Positions 8,328 to 18,447 are shown, numbered from the stretch's first letter. The stretch: 64,000 bases of DNA from Xylanibacter rarus (GCF_001275135.1 NZ_LFQU01000002.1:124001-188000), one strand, 5' to 3'. The notes: generated by a model not told the origin, from the sequence alone. Numbers and translations are program-made.

Positions 8328-9461
8328 ATGAATACTAACGGAACTAACCCAGGAATGAACGTTGAGGATTATGAGGATAAAGCCATCCAGAAGAGCAATG
8401 CAGCAAAGAGAATAGCTGTTGGCGGAGCAGCCTTCTTAGGAGGAGCGGCAGTGGCCGGCGGAGCAGCCTATGCGGCAGGACAGCCTGAAGGACAGACGGC
8501 AGACGAGACGCTTACAACTGAAGACATAATAGGCGGAGCCGAGGCAGGAAGCGAATATAAGGAAGCTGAAACACAAGAAACCCAGGAGACTCACACCGCT
8601 ACGCACACAACGACAGAACACGTGGTGATAGTGGAAAAACCGGCGGCAGAAGTGTATCATGAGGAGGCACAGGCGGCAGAAGAGCCGAACGTAACATGGG
8701 ACGAAACCACAAACTTCTATGTAGGCGACACAAAGATAGGCTCTATCGAGGAAGGCACCATCAACGGCCATAAATTCGCAATAGCCGACGGCGACGGCGA
8801 CGGTGTGGCTGACCTGCTTGCCGTAGACTCAAACGGAAACAACCGCTTCGACCAGGACGAGTTCATGCAGCTCAGCGAGTCGGACAACATACACATGGGA
8901 CACGAAACGGCTCAGGTAACCAACGAGCGATTCACCCCACAGGAGATAAACGGATACGATGAACAGCATCAAGCAAATGAAAACTATATAGCACAGAACC
9001 AGGAGCCTATATACAACAACTTTGAAGACGAGAAAACCGGCGAGGCATACCACGGCGACTTCGCAGAGAACAATCCTGACTACAACCCTAACGGACTGGT
9101 AGACGGATATAACTCTAACCAGTATCTGGCAGAAAACGACAGGTATTCAGCCGAAATGGAAGGTTTGCCCAACCCTGAAAGCCGTATAGACGACGGATTC
9201 AACGAAGACATAGCCGAAAACGACATATATGCTGCCGACGAACAGCCTGAAGAATATATAGCCGAGAACGATACTTATACTGACGACAGCACATACACTC
9301 CCGAAGTGGACGATCCTGCAATGGCACAAGCCGAAACATACGGCGAGCCAGACAACATTGAATACGACAGTGACCTGGCCGAAAACAATGCTGATGCCGA
9401 GGCCGACGAGAACAGCGAATCGCTCGACTCCATGATGGAGAATGAGGAGTTTCTTGGATAA
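8328..9461 (+). CDS. Acidic repeat protein with EF-hand-like segment
   Basis: The product has 377 residues. An early Ala/Gly hydrophobic segment (about 25-50) could be a membrane span or glycine zipper. A Thr/Glu-rich stretch follows. A calcium-loop-like region comes next, with DGDGDGVAD and DSNGNNRFDQDE (about 148-182). The C-terminal half is Asp/Glu/Asn/Tyr-rich with repeated YLAENDRY, DIAENDIYA, YIAENDTY and DLAENN motifs. Composition is far from globular average. No family is recognised. The preceding 198 bases (8130-8327) contain short GC-rich pairings but no clear terminator. It could be a calcium-responsive extracytoplasmic protein or a flexible scaffold. Confidence 0.72.
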   Translation: MNTNGTNPGMNVEDYEDKAIQKSNAAKRIAVGGAAFLGGAAVAGGAAYAAGQPEGQTADETLTTEDIIGGAEAGSEYKEAETQETQETHTATHTTTEHVVIVEKPAAEVYHEEAQAAEEPNVTWDETTNFYVGDTKIGSIEEGTINGHKFAIADGDGDGVADLLAVDSNGNNRFDQDEFMQLSESDNIHMGHETAQVTNERFTPQEINGYDEQHQANENYIAQNQEPIYNNFEDEKTGEAYHGDFAENNPDYNPNGLVDGYNSNQYLAENDRYSAEMEGLPNPESRIDDGFNEDIAENDIYAADEQPEEYIAENDTYTDDSTYTPEVDDPAMAQAETYGEPDNIEYDSDLAENNADAEADENSESLDSMMENEEFLG

Positions 9462-9507
9462 ATAGAGAAATAACACAGATAGTCAAACAATAAAAACAAT
9501 TAAGAAT

Positions 9508-10158
9508 ATGCCTAAGAAAACTTGTCCAAACGGACATATATACGACTCTAACATCTATGGTGACGAATGTCCGTTGTGCCCGAAAGACGGCAACAGCACA
9601 CAGTTTAACTCAAAACAAGATTTCGGAATGCCTCCGTTCGACCAGGCTCCTGACTCAGCATACAGAACACGCGTTGCCCCTCCTGCAGGAATGCCGCAGC
9701 AGGGGGCAATGGGTTCGCCTGTGATGGGCGGAATGGACGCTGCCGGCGAGACACGCTTCCCCGGACAGCAGCAGTCGGCACAAAGACCCGTGAACGGCAC
9801 CATAATCAGACAGCCCAAAGGCGTGCCCACGGCACAGGGACGCAAGCTGGTAGGATTTCTGGTAACCTACAACCGCGATCCGCTGGGCAAGTCATACAAC
9901 ATTTATGAGGGCAAGAACTTTATCGGACGCGACCGCTCATGCGACATCTGCGTGCCGGAAGACAAGCAGATGTCGGGCCGCCATATGTCGCTCCTTTACA
10001 GAAACGTGGACAACAAGTTCAAATACCGCGACGAGCAGTCGAGCAACGGAACCTTCGTCAACAAGGAGCTTTCAGACGAAGGCGAACTGAAGAACTACGA
10101 CATAATACGCCTGGGCAGCACCGTGTTCATTTTCATAGCAATACCACAAATAGGATAA
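9508..10158 (+). CDS. Zinc-finger FHA domain protein
   Basis: The product has 216 residues. The N-terminus has paired Cys motifs (CPNGH at 6-10, then CPLCP about 15 residues later), as in short zinc ribbons. A Pro/Gly/Met-rich linker holds YRTRVAPP and GETRFPG, possible Thr phosphorylation sites. The C-terminal FHA domain (about 125-216) is canonical: FIGRDRSCDIC, MSGRHMS and QSSNGTFVN. No membrane segment is seen. It lies 4 bases before the second PP2C gene, consistent with coupled translation, so it is probably a partner of that phosphatase or of the downstream kinase. Confidence 0.85.
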   Translation: MPKKTCPNGHIYDSNIYGDECPLCPKDGNSTQFNSKQDFGMPPFDQAPDSAYRTRVAPPAGMPQQGAMGSPVMGGMDAAGETRFPGQQQSAQRPVNGTIIRQPKGVPTAQGRKLVGFLVTYNRDPLGKSYNIYEGKNFIGRDRSCDICVPEDKQMSGRHMSLLYRNVDNKFKYRDEQSSNGTFVNKELSDEGELKNYDIIRLGSTVFIFIAIPQIG

Positions 10159-10162
10159 AATC

Positions 10163-11401
10163 ATGGAAAACTATATAATAGCCAACTGCACCGACACGGG
10201 CAGGGTGCGCAGCGTTAATGAAGACAGCATGACCACGTTCGACTCTCCAAACGGAAGAGTCGTTGTAGTATGCGACGGCATGGGCGGACAGAAGGCCGGC
10301 GACGTGGCATCGCAGCTCGCCGTGGCCGTGATACAGGACATCCTGACCGACAACACATTCGCCACAGCCGAAGAGGCTATCAACAGCTCTATCATTGCCG
10401 CCAACCAGGCCATACTGCGCAGGGCTTCGCAGAACGACGGACTAAGCGGCATGGGGGCTACATGCGTGATGATCATCATCAGGGACGGACAGGTGTACTA
10501 CGGCTCTGTGGGAGACAGCCGCATATACTACGTGGCCAACCGTAACATACATCAGATAACCAAAGACCAGTCGTATGTCCAGGCGCTCGTCGACTCAGGA
10601 CAGATAAGCAAGGAAGACGCCGAGCATCATCAGGACAAGAACCAGATAACCAATGCCCTCGGACTTGAAAACATGACACCTCCCGTGATAGGACAGATGC
10701 CTATAACGCCAGAACCGGGCGGTGTGTTTGTGCTGTGTTCCGACGGCCTCAGCGGAATGGTCAGCAACAATGCCATACTCAACACCGTAACGCGCTATGA
10801 CCTGCCGCTGAAGGAGCGTGCAGACATGCTGGTGAGCCAGGCCAACGATGCAGGAGGAGTAGACAACATAACGGTGCAGCTCGTGGAGTTTCCTGGCGGA
10901 GGAGGCAAGCGCGGCAGCATGCAGCCCAACGGCTACACCTCAACACGCGCAAAGAAAAGCCACACGCTGCTTTACTCCGTAATAGGCCTGCTGATGGTGG
11001 CAATAGCCGGCGGAGGCATCTACTGGTACCTGAACAAGGACAGCAAGCCGCAGACAAAGCCCGAGGTAATAATGAAGAAGACACAGACACAGGCAAAGCC
11101 GCAGCAGAAAGCTGAGACCGCTGAACCTTCAGCACCCGAGACTACCAATAGCACAAAGGAGGTGAAGAAGGTGATTACCGTAAAGGAAAGCGAGCCCGTC
11201 AAGACCGTAAAGCCAAAGGTTACAGACAACAAAATATCTACAAAGAAAGCCATCACGAAAGAAGCTCAAAAAACAACTGACAAGAAAGGAAGCTCAAAGA
11301 CAGAAGAGATAAAGAAAAAGATTGTCGAGGAAAAGAGCGGAGACACCGGCAGGAAAGAGAAAGATGGCATTGTGTATGAAAATCTAAAAGGCGAAAAATA
11401 A
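10163..11401 (+). CDS. Membrane-anchored PP2C phosphatase with Lys-rich tail
   Basis: The product has 412 residues. The PP2C catalytic domain (about 1-240) has VNEDS, CDGMGGQ, VGDSR, CSDGLSG and GVDNIT. One membrane segment lies at about 273-292. The region beyond it is Lys/Thr/Glu-rich, low-complexity and likely periplasmic. Soluble catalysis with a membrane anchor matches PstP-type phosphatases that oppose receptor kinases. It lies 8 bases before a kinase gene, so the kinase and phosphatase are probably made together. The tail has no recognised domain. Confidence 0.92.
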   Translation: MENYIIANCTDTGRVRSVNEDSMTTFDSPNGRVVVVCDGMGGQKAGDVASQLAVAVIQDILTDNTFATAEEAINSSIIAANQAILRRASQNDGLSGMGATCVMIIIRDGQVYYGSVGDSRIYYVANRNIHQITKDQSYVQALVDSGQISKEDAEHHQDKNQITNALGLENMTPPVIGQMPITPEPGGVFVLCSDGLSGMVSNNAILNTVTRYDLPLKERADMLVSQANDAGGVDNITVQLVEFPGGGGKRGSMQPNGYTSTRAKKSHTLLYSVIGLLMVAIAGGGIYWYLNKDSKPQTKPEVIMKKTQTQAKPQQKAETAEPSAPETTNSTKEVKKVITVKESEPVKTVKPKVTDNKISTKKAITKEAQKTTDKKGSSKTEEIKKKIVEEKSGDTGRKEKDGIVYENLKGEK

Positions 11402-11409
11402 TTATCTCG

Positions 11410-12864
11410 ATGAGACAAATTGCTAACTATATCATTGACGACGAGCCTATTGCCCGTGGAGGCATGGGGAGAATATTCCGTGCACGCGACACCAAGGGCA
11501 ACATAGTGGCGATAAAGGAGATTCTCCCGGAATTTGCCACCGACTGGTCGATAATAGACAGAATAGAAAAGGAGGTGAAGTTCCTTGTAAGAATAGACCA
11601 CCCCTCTATCGTAAAGCTCTATTCGGCCTTCCGCGACGAGCACACACAGTGCTACTATATCGTCATGGAACTTGTTGAAGGACTGAACATCGAACAGTAT
11701 GTAACAAGGCATGGCCCCATACCAGAACAGCAGGCTGTGGAGATGATGATGAAAATACTCGACGCGCTGCAGTGCGTACACGACTCACACATCGTGCACC
11801 GCGACATCAAGCCGTCGAACATCATGGTGCGCCCTGACGGCAGCATCTGCCTGCTGGACTTCGGCATAGCCAAGGATCTTGACAACAATAACGGCAACAC
11901 CATACCGGGCTCTATACTCGGCACAAACGGATATATGAGTCCGGAGCAGGCTGCCGGCTACTCCATAAACTACCGTTCGGACATATATGCCGTAGGCTGC
12001 GTGTTCTTCTATATGCTCACAGGACACCATGCCTTCAACACGCTCTCCAACGAGTTTGAGACGAAAGACTCGATAATAAACGACGAATTTCCGAAGCTCT
12101 CCAAATACAAGAAGGGCATATCCGACGTGCTGCAGAAGGTGCTCGACAAGGCTACGGCCAAGAACATGATGCAGCGCTACCAAAGCTGCTACGAGTTTAT
12201 GTCGGCACTGAGCAACGGCACCAACGTAAGCAACATATCATCGCGCAACATGCCGGTGAAGATATCAGTAGGCCGCGAGATGTGCGACATCATAGTGAAC
12301 GACTCGGCACGAAAGATAAGCCGCCACCACGCTGACATAGAGCTGAAGGAGTTTACCGGAGGAAAATATTATGTGTTCACAGACTGCAGCTCAAACGGCA
12401 CTATCGTAAACCGCAAGTCTGTATGCAAGACCTCGGTAAACATCCCCGCCAGCGGGCCTGCCCCGGAGATTTATCTCGCAGGAGTGATTGAGGGACATCT
12501 CGACTGGAACAAAGTGGTGGAAGAACTCGACAAGCGTGCACGTGCCATACAGGACGCGGAAGACACGCCGACGGAAGATGACAACACCGTGTCGGAAACG
12601 ACAACCATATCCAAGCCCAATGAAGAAAACGCTAAATATGTAGAGAAGGATGCCACGGGATGGCTGATAGCAGCCTACATATTTGCCATTCTCGGCGGAT
12701 TCTTAGGAATAATACTTGGCACGGTGGTAGCCACAGGAAAGGTGGAGATGGTGAGCGGCGAAAAAATATACAAATACAAGTCTGACCACCGCAGGCTCGG
12801 ATGGGGTGCGGCAATATTGTCCATCATATCCATGGTCGTGTGGAAATTCGTCATCCTTGTGTGA
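11410..12864 (+). CDS. Ser/Thr protein kinase with FHA domain and two membrane spans
   Basis: The product has 484 residues. The kinase domain (about 1-265) has a glycine loop GGMGRIF, VAIKE lysine, HRDIKPSN catalytic loop, DFGIAKD and SPEQ activation-segment end. An FHA domain follows (about 278-355, VGREMCDIIV, SRHHAD, SSNGT). Two membrane segments close the protein (about 417-440 and 462-483). Kinase and reader domain in one chain suggests it binds its own products or phosphorylated FHA partners. It follows the PP2C gene at 8 bases. The next 293 bases (12865-13157) contain no supported gene. Confidence 0.93.
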   Translation: MRQIANYIIDDEPIARGGMGRIFRARDTKGNIVAIKEILPEFATDWSIIDRIEKEVKFLVRIDHPSIVKLYSAFRDEHTQCYYIVMELVEGLNIEQYVTRHGPIPEQQAVEMMMKILDALQCVHDSHIVHRDIKPSNIMVRPDGSICLLDFGIAKDLDNNNGNTIPGSILGTNGYMSPEQAAGYSINYRSDIYAVGCVFFYMLTGHHAFNTLSNEFETKDSIINDEFPKLSKYKKGISDVLQKVLDKATAKNMMQRYQSCYEFMSALSNGTNVSNISSRNMPVKISVGREMCDIIVNDSARKISRHHADIELKEFTGGKYYVFTDCSSNGTIVNRKSVCKTSVNIPASGPAPEIYLAGVIEGHLDWNKVVEELDKRARAIQDAEDTPTEDDNTVSETTTISKPNEENAKYVEKDATGWLIAAYIFAILGGFLGIILGTVVATGKVEMVSGEKIYKYKSDHRRLGWGAAILSIISMVVWKFVILV

Positions 12865-13157
12865 TAACCTTCCATTACTGATATATAAGACTCTTGGAGA
12901 CATTACCCGCCGGCGGAATTATCCTGACTGGCAGCTGACAGTTATAGTTTCAAAAGATATCATTTCAGCCTGCGGAACATGGGCTTTCGTCTTCTGAAAG
13001 ATAACCTTTCACAACATAAAAGGACACCTTTTGGAAACCTGCCGGAATCAAGAGAAAACCGTAAGAAAAAGCCGCAGAAATGCGACAGACCGTAAGTTCC
13101 GGCGCAATGGCATAAAAAAACCTGACGTCTACCTTGAAAATCATTCATTGAAGCAAC

Positions 13158-16100
13158 ATGATACCGACAGACATACTTAATTATAGAATTGTGCGCCACC
13201 TGGGCTCAGGCGGCATGGGCAGTGTTTACCTTGCAGTAAACACGAACATTGACCAACAGGTGGCAATAAAGGCCTTGAAGCCTGAAATTGCCCGTAACCC
13301 CGCGCTCCGCGCACGATTCAAGCAAGAGGCCGAACTGCTCTGCTCGCTCGACCACCAGGGCATTGTGAAGTTCCTCAACTATGTTGAAACGCCTGAAGGC
13401 GTATTCCTTATAATGGAATATGTCAAAGGAATAACGCTCGAAGACTTCATCAACAAGAAAAACGGCCTGATTGTCGAAAAGAAAGCCTATCCCATGATAT
13501 GTGAGATACTTGATGCGTTTGAATATGCCCACTCAAAAGGCATTGTTCACCGCGACATCAAGCCCTCGAACATAATCATACAGGAAGACGGGCATATTAA
13601 GATAATGGACTTCGGTATAGCGCAGATTGTGTCTGAGGCTAACATGGCTGACAGCAGATACATAATGGGCACACCGACATACATGAGCCCCGAGCAGATT
13701 TACGGCAGGAACGTAGACACCCGTTCGGACATATATTCAATCGGAGTGCTGATTTACCACATGCTGACAGGCCGCGCACCGTATGACTCAACCATGCTTA
13801 CGGCGCAGGAAATAAGGCAGAAGGTGGTGAGAGAAGACATGCCGCGCATGGCAGAATATTATCCTTATATATCAAACAAGATACAGGAGGTTGTAGACAA
13901 AGCCACACAAAAGATTCCCGAAGCACGCTATCAGTCGTGCATGGAGATGAAGGCCGCCGTGAAAAAAGCCATCGCCCCCGACCCTATACCGCGCCCGCTG
14001 ATCTACGGAGGAGCAGCCGTCGCGGTGATACTGATGCTCGTGGGCTTCTTCACATGGGACTACTACCGCACAAAGGTAAAATACTATCGCGATTATGTTG
14101 AAGTCTACGGCATACCCGAAGGAGTGGGCCGGCTGAGCAGCAGCGAAATGTCTCACCGCGAGGCGTCGTACCGCTTTGAATATTCAAGACACAAGCTCCG
14201 CCGCGTGTCGTACGTGAACAGCAAGGGCAAGCTGGTTGACCATCACGACTCTGAAGACAAAGACCGCATAGTTGACATGACGCTGCTTTACACCGAAGGA
14301 AGCGGAAAGGTTGACTCTGAGAAATTCATGGACCGCAGCGGCAAGGTGCTGTACGTAAAAGACTACGACAGCAACATGAAGACCTGCACCTTCAAGCTGG
14401 ACGACGAACTCGGCACCGAGATGACGCTCAACGCACAGGTGAAGCTCTTTCAAAGCGCATTCGATGTTTCTCTCGACGGAAAGGGGAAGATATCAAAGTA
14501 CATTCTCGAATATGATGACGAAGGACATCTCGTGAAGGTTGAATATGCCGGATTCGGCAATGTCAGGGTGCCCGACGGACAAGGCATCTTCGGCCGCAGA
14601 TATGTCCTTGATGACAAAGGACGCGTAATAGAGGAACACTATCTTGGAAAAGACGGCAAGCCCAAGGCCACACAATTCGGCCTAGGCGTGAAGAAATTCA
14701 CCTACGACGATGACGGCAACCTGTCTAAGATTGTTTACCTCACGGTGGACGGAAAGCCGAGCAGCGACGGCAACAACTGCCCGGTGGTGCTGCTGACCTA
14801 CGACAAATGGGGCAACCGCACATCAGAGAAATACACCGACATAAACGGCCAGCCGATGATACGCAAGGACGACGCCTTTGCGGGCATTCTCTACGAATAC
14901 AACGACGACGGCACATGCAAGAAGAGACAGTATCTCGGAGTAGACGGCAGGCTGACATACGTTAAAGGCGTCAGCGGATATGTCAACGAGTATGATGACA
15001 ACGGATACCTGTCGGGCATTTCGTATGTCGATGCCAAAGGAAATGCGGCATACTTCAACGACACGGATGACGAAGCCACATATTCGAAACAGAAATTTGT
15101 CAACGACGACAAGGGGAACATTATCGACCACAAGCTGCTCGACGCGTCGGGCGAACTCGTAGAGACGGCTTACTTTGCCCACAAGAAAAGCACATACGAC
15201 TCGCTTGGCAACATGCTCACAGAATATTACTTCGACAAAAAAGGAAAGATATACGCACCTGCCAAACTGGGATACGCCGGTCTGGAGGCAAGATACGACA
15301 AGCAGGGACGCCTGGCAAGACTCACCTACATGGGCGCGGCCAAGGAGCGCATAATGCTATCAGACATGCACTTCTGCTACTTCACCAAAGAATATGACGC
15401 CCGCGGAAACTGCACGAAGTTCTCTTACTTCGACGACAAGGACAAGCCGGCCATGACATCACAGGGAGCGTCAACGGTGTGCTATGAATATGACGACAAC
15501 GGGAACGAGACAGCGCGCTACTTCCTCGACACCGAAGGCCGCCCGTGCGTGCTCAACAATTTCTGCTCACGCGTGGAATACGAGTACGACAGCCAGGGCA
15601 ACTGCATATCAGAAAGGCACAAGAACACCGACGGAAAACTGATGTCGGTGTCGGGTGTGGCATACTATGAGTGGGAGTTCGACCAGAAAGGCAACGTAAC
15701 GGCCGAACGCTCCATGGGCACAAACGGAAAGCTTGCCGCAGGAAAATATGAGATCAGATACAAATATGACGGACGCGACAACGTAACCGAACGCTCCTAC
15801 TTCAGCAGCGGAAACAGGCCGGCACTGTGTGACGGGGGATATCACAAAGAGGTGATGAAATACAACTCGAACAACATGTGCGTGCAACAGGAATACTACG
15901 GAACCGACGGCAGGCTGAAAAACATCAGCGGACAGAACCTTGCTGTCATAAAGCGCGAATACGACGAGCGCGGAAACAAGACCTCGGAAGTGTTCTTCAC
16001 GCAGAACGGCACACGAGGATGCGACAACGAAAAGGTGCACAAATACTACAACCAGTACGACAGAATTGCCAACAAGGTGAGCCATCAGATTTCATTCGGC

Positions 16101-16940
16101 ATTGACGGCAAGCCAGTTGTAGCCAACAATATCGCGGCTGAAGGCCGCACCGTCTACGACAAGCGGGGCAACATGACCAAGATAATGTGCTATGACGGAT
16201 ACGGAAAGAGCATAAACGGCAGACAGGGATGGAGCGAGTGCAGATTCACATACAACGAAGCCGGCGACATAACCTCGAAGGCATACTTTGACATCAACGG
16301 TAAAGCCGTTGCCGACAAGAGCGAGAAGATACACAAGTATACATACACATACAACGGGATGCGCATGCTAAGCAGCGAATCTTATTACGGCGCCGACGGC
16401 AAGCCGGCAAACACGGCAAGCGGATACAGCACCGTAAAATATAAGTACAACAAGCAGAACCAGCTTACGGAAACGGCATGCTACGGAGCCGGAGGCCGCC
16501 CCGTGGACAACAGTCAGGGATGGCACCGCCTGGTTTACTCTTACAGGGCAGGCACACAGTATAAATGCGTCTTCTACGACAAGAACAACCGCAAGCTGGG
16601 CACAGCCACAAACACAGACGGCAAATGGAGCCTGCAGGTGGAGCAACGGCAGAACATGACCGGAGGCTACGGCTGGCAGGCAGCATGGCGGCAAGCGGCA
16701 AGAGAGTGCCCCACAAGGATAGCCGACGGACTGACAATAGAAAGCGTAACCGTAGGCAACGACGCCGTTACCCTGGCCGTATACATCGAGAACTTTTCAT
16801 CAGAACAGATAACAAGCGAAATGCTCAACGTCCTGCGGCAGTTTGTGTCAACACTTAGAAAGTCGACGTCGACGCCGTCGTATGTTGACATACGCATGAT
16901 AGTGTACGACATGAACCACGAAAGGACAGCCATAATATAA
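13158..16940 (+). CDS. Receptor-like Ser/Thr kinase with large YD-type repeat ectodomain
   Basis: The product has 1260 residues. The kinase domain (about 7-268) has GSGGMGSVY, VAIKAL, HRDIKPSN, DFGIAQ and SPEQ. A membrane span follows at about 277-296. The rest is outside the membrane: roughly 16-18 units of 35-45 residues, each with a Y-x-Y-D-x-x-G-N core and an x-D-G-K/R-P turn, like YD/RHS-type repeats. A different C-terminal segment of about 130 residues closes it. The layout is that of a transmembrane receptor whose repeats could bind a ligand such as glycan or peptidoglycan; no ligand can be named. It begins after a 293-base gap, so it may have its own promoter. Confidence 0.92.
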   Translation: MIPTDILNYRIVRHLGSGGMGSVYLAVNTNIDQQVAIKALKPEIARNPALRARFKQEAELLCSLDHQGIVKFLNYVETPEGVFLIMEYVKGITLEDFINKKNGLIVEKKAYPMICEILDAFEYAHSKGIVHRDIKPSNIIIQEDGHIKIMDFGIAQIVSEANMADSRYIMGTPTYMSPEQIYGRNVDTRSDIYSIGVLIYHMLTGRAPYDSTMLTAQEIRQKVVREDMPRMAEYYPYISNKIQEVVDKATQKIPEARYQSCMEMKAAVKKAIAPDPIPRPLIYGGAAVAVILMLVGFFTWDYYRTKVKYYRDYVEVYGIPEGVGRLSSSEMSHREASYRFEYSRHKLRRVSYVNSKGKLVDHHDSEDKDRIVDMTLLYTEGSGKVDSEKFMDRSGKVLYVKDYDSNMKTCTFKLDDELGTEMTLNAQVKLFQSAFDVSLDGKGKISKYILEYDDEGHLVKVEYAGFGNVRVPDGQGIFGRRYVLDDKGRVIEEHYLGKDGKPKATQFGLGVKKFTYDDDGNLSKIVYLTVDGKPSSDGNNCPVVLLTYDKWGNRTSEKYTDINGQPMIRKDDAFAGILYEYNDDGTCKKRQYLGVDGRLTYVKGVSGYVNEYDDNGYLSGISYVDAKGNAAYFNDTDDEATYSKQKFVNDDKGNIIDHKLLDASGELVETAYFAHKKSTYDSLGNMLTEYYFDKKGKIYAPAKLGYAGLEARYDKQGRLARLTYMGAAKERIMLSDMHFCYFTKEYDARGNCTKFSYFDDKDKPAMTSQGASTVCYEYDDNGNETARYFLDTEGRPCVLNNFCSRVEYEYDSQGNCISERHKNTDGKLMSVSGVAYYEWEFDQKGNVTAERSMGTNGKLAAGKYEIRYKYDGRDNVTERSYFSSGNRPALCDGGYHKEVMKYNSNNMCVQQEYYGTDGRLKNISGQNLAVIKREYDERGNKTSEVFFTQNGTRGCDNEKVHKYYNQYDRIANKVSHQISFGIDGKPVVANNIAAEGRTVYDKRGNMTKIMCYDGYGKSINGRQGWSECRFTYNEAGDITSKAYFDINGKAVADKSEKIHKYTYTYNGMRMLSSESYYGADGKPANTASGYSTVKYKYNKQNQLTETACYGAGGRPVDNSQGWHRLVYSYRAGTQYKCVFYDKNNRKLGTATNTDGKWSLQVEQRQNMTGGYGWQAAWRQAARECPTRIADGLTIESVTVGNDAVTLAVYIENFSSEQITSEMLNVLRQFVSTLRKSTSTPSYVDIRMIVYDMNHERTAII

Positions 16941-16971
16941 AAAGAATAAGAACAATAACACCTATAAGACG

Positions 16972-17895
16972 ATGAAAACTTTAAAAATCATTATCTGCCT
17001 GCTTTTAGCGTTTACGGCATCAGCATCGGCAGGCGATCTGACTCCGGCTCAGAAAGACGCACAGCTAAAACTTTACAACTATTTGCAGAAGAAGAAATAC
17101 GAACCTTCTGTCGACACGTCTGACAACAGTGTATGCTTCCGCCGCGAGGGAGTGCTCTACTGGATAACGTTCGACGAGAACTCGCCCATACTCTACACCT
17201 TCCACAGAAAGGCATTCAAGGTGGGCGCTGACGAGATGTCGTATAAGCGCATACCCAGCATAATAGCTGCCAACGAGGTAAACCGCAAGCACAAGACCGT
17301 GAAGCTTACCGTTGAAGACAAGAAGGTTGAGATAGCCATACAGGTATATGCCGCAAAGACCGAAGACTTCACGGCAGTGTTTTCAAGCTATTTCTCAAGA
17401 TTTGAGGATGTAGACACCGACTTTAAGAACGAATACCAGACGGCTCTAAAGGCTGAGCGCGAATCAATGAACAGACTGGAGGAGGAGGCACGCAAAGACC
17501 TTCCGCCAAGCGTGCTCACCGACAAGATTGTCAACATGTCCTTCCGCCTGCTCGATGCCGACGGCGTGGAGAAGACGGCCTACGACCAGCCTCTGCGCAG
17601 CTTCAACGCAAGATACATACAGGCACGCATAGAGTTTGCGCCATGGAGAGAGAAGGCACAGGACTTCGACCTGCAGCTGAGGGTTACAAGACCTAACGGA
17701 AAGACCATCTGCATGCCAGGAAAGAAAGTAACCTCGGAGATGAACATAACACTCGAGAAGTCGAAGAAGAACCAGATGATAGAGTTAGGACAGTTCGGCT
17801 CGCCTAAAGAAGGATTCTGGAAGGCCGGCGAATACAAGGTGGAAGTCATCGAGTCGGGCGACGTAATTTACACCACCACGTTTAATATCCTGTAA
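16972..17895 (+). CDS. Secreted protein of unknown function
   Basis: The product has 307 residues with a signal peptide (to about 20, ending SASAG). The first third (YNYLQKKKYEPSVD to about residue 125) resembles small alpha/beta YbjN-like domains, which is tentative. The C-terminal part (about 180-307) looks like a beta-sandwich, ending with KAGEYKVEVIESG. It follows the receptor kinase gene at 31 bases and precedes a lipoprotein gene at 12 bases, so it probably works with the kinase ectodomain outside the membrane. No family is recognised with certainty. Confidence 0.65.
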   Translation: MKTLKIIICLLLAFTASASAGDLTPAQKDAQLKLYNYLQKKKYEPSVDTSDNSVCFRREGVLYWITFDENSPILYTFHRKAFKVGADEMSYKRIPSIIAANEVNRKHKTVKLTVEDKKVEIAIQVYAAKTEDFTAVFSSYFSRFEDVDTDFKNEYQTALKAERESMNRLEEEARKDLPPSVLTDKIVNMSFRLLDADGVEKTAYDQPLRSFNARYIQARIEFAPWREKAQDFDLQLRVTRPNGKTICMPGKKVTSEMNITLEKSKKNQMIELGQFGSPKEGFWKAGEYKVEVIESGDVIYTTTFNIL

Positions 17896-17907
17896 AACAC
17901 ACACAAC

Positions 17908-18318
17908 ATGAAAAAGCTAATCATATTTGCCGCCATAGCCGTGCTGACGGCGGCTTTGTGCGTAAGCTGCAAGCAAAAGAACAAAGACATTGAACTGCTG
18001 CAGAACTTTGTTGAAGAGATAAACTCACAGCCGGGCAAAGACCTTGCTAACGGAACAGTGCTGACAAAATGTGAATACAAGCAGGGCGACAGCCTCTTCA
18101 CATACAGGATAAAGATAAGCGACGACCGCTTCAGCAACGTTGCGGCAGACTCGGTGAAGAGCACGCTGTCAAAGAAGCTGACAGAGCCGGGAATGCAGAA
18201 ACTTGTAAAGATACTGTCGCGCAATTCTATCGGACTTCAGTATGTCTACGAGATGGAAGGCAACGAGATGACCGTAGTGTTCACTCCTTCTGAACTTAGC
18301 ACACAGCAGAATCAATAA
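17908..18318 (+). CDS. Small lipoprotein of unknown function
   Basis: The product has 136 residues. The N-terminus is a lipoprotein signal with lipobox-like LCVSC (Cys about 26) followed by KQKNK. The rest is a small alpha/beta domain (LQNFVEEINSQPG ... FTYRIKISDDRF). No family is recognised. It lies 12 bases after the previous secreted protein gene and ends just before a terminator-like structure. It may be an envelope accessory protein of the receptor kinase. Confidence 0.65.
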   Translation: MKKLIIFAAIAVLTAALCVSCKQKNKDIELLQNFVEEINSQPGKDLANGTVLTKCEYKQGDSLFTYRIKISDDRFSNVAADSVKSTLSKKLTEPGMQKLVKILSRNSIGLQYVYEMEGNEMTVVFTPSELSTQQNQ

Positions 18319-18339
18319 CATTTCATCAACGTTGTGTCA

Positions 18340-18430
18340 GAACCGGATTTGCCCGGACACCAGGCTGCAGCAGCGACGCGTTGCATGCTGCGCCTCAGGT
18401 AGCGGTCAAAGCGGTTCCGGCACTTTTTTA
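18340..18430 (+). terminator. Internal terminator-like RNA structure
   Basis: GAACCG (18340-18345) can pair with CGGTTC (18412-18417). Inside, AGGCTGCAGCA (18362-18372) pairs with TGCTGCGCCT (18386-18395) with one bulge. Six T residues follow at 18424-18429. It looks like an intrinsic terminator or attenuator within the signalling operon and could be a site where the NusG-like protein matters. Confidence 0.45.
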
Positions 18431-18447
18431 TTATAATACATATTGTC

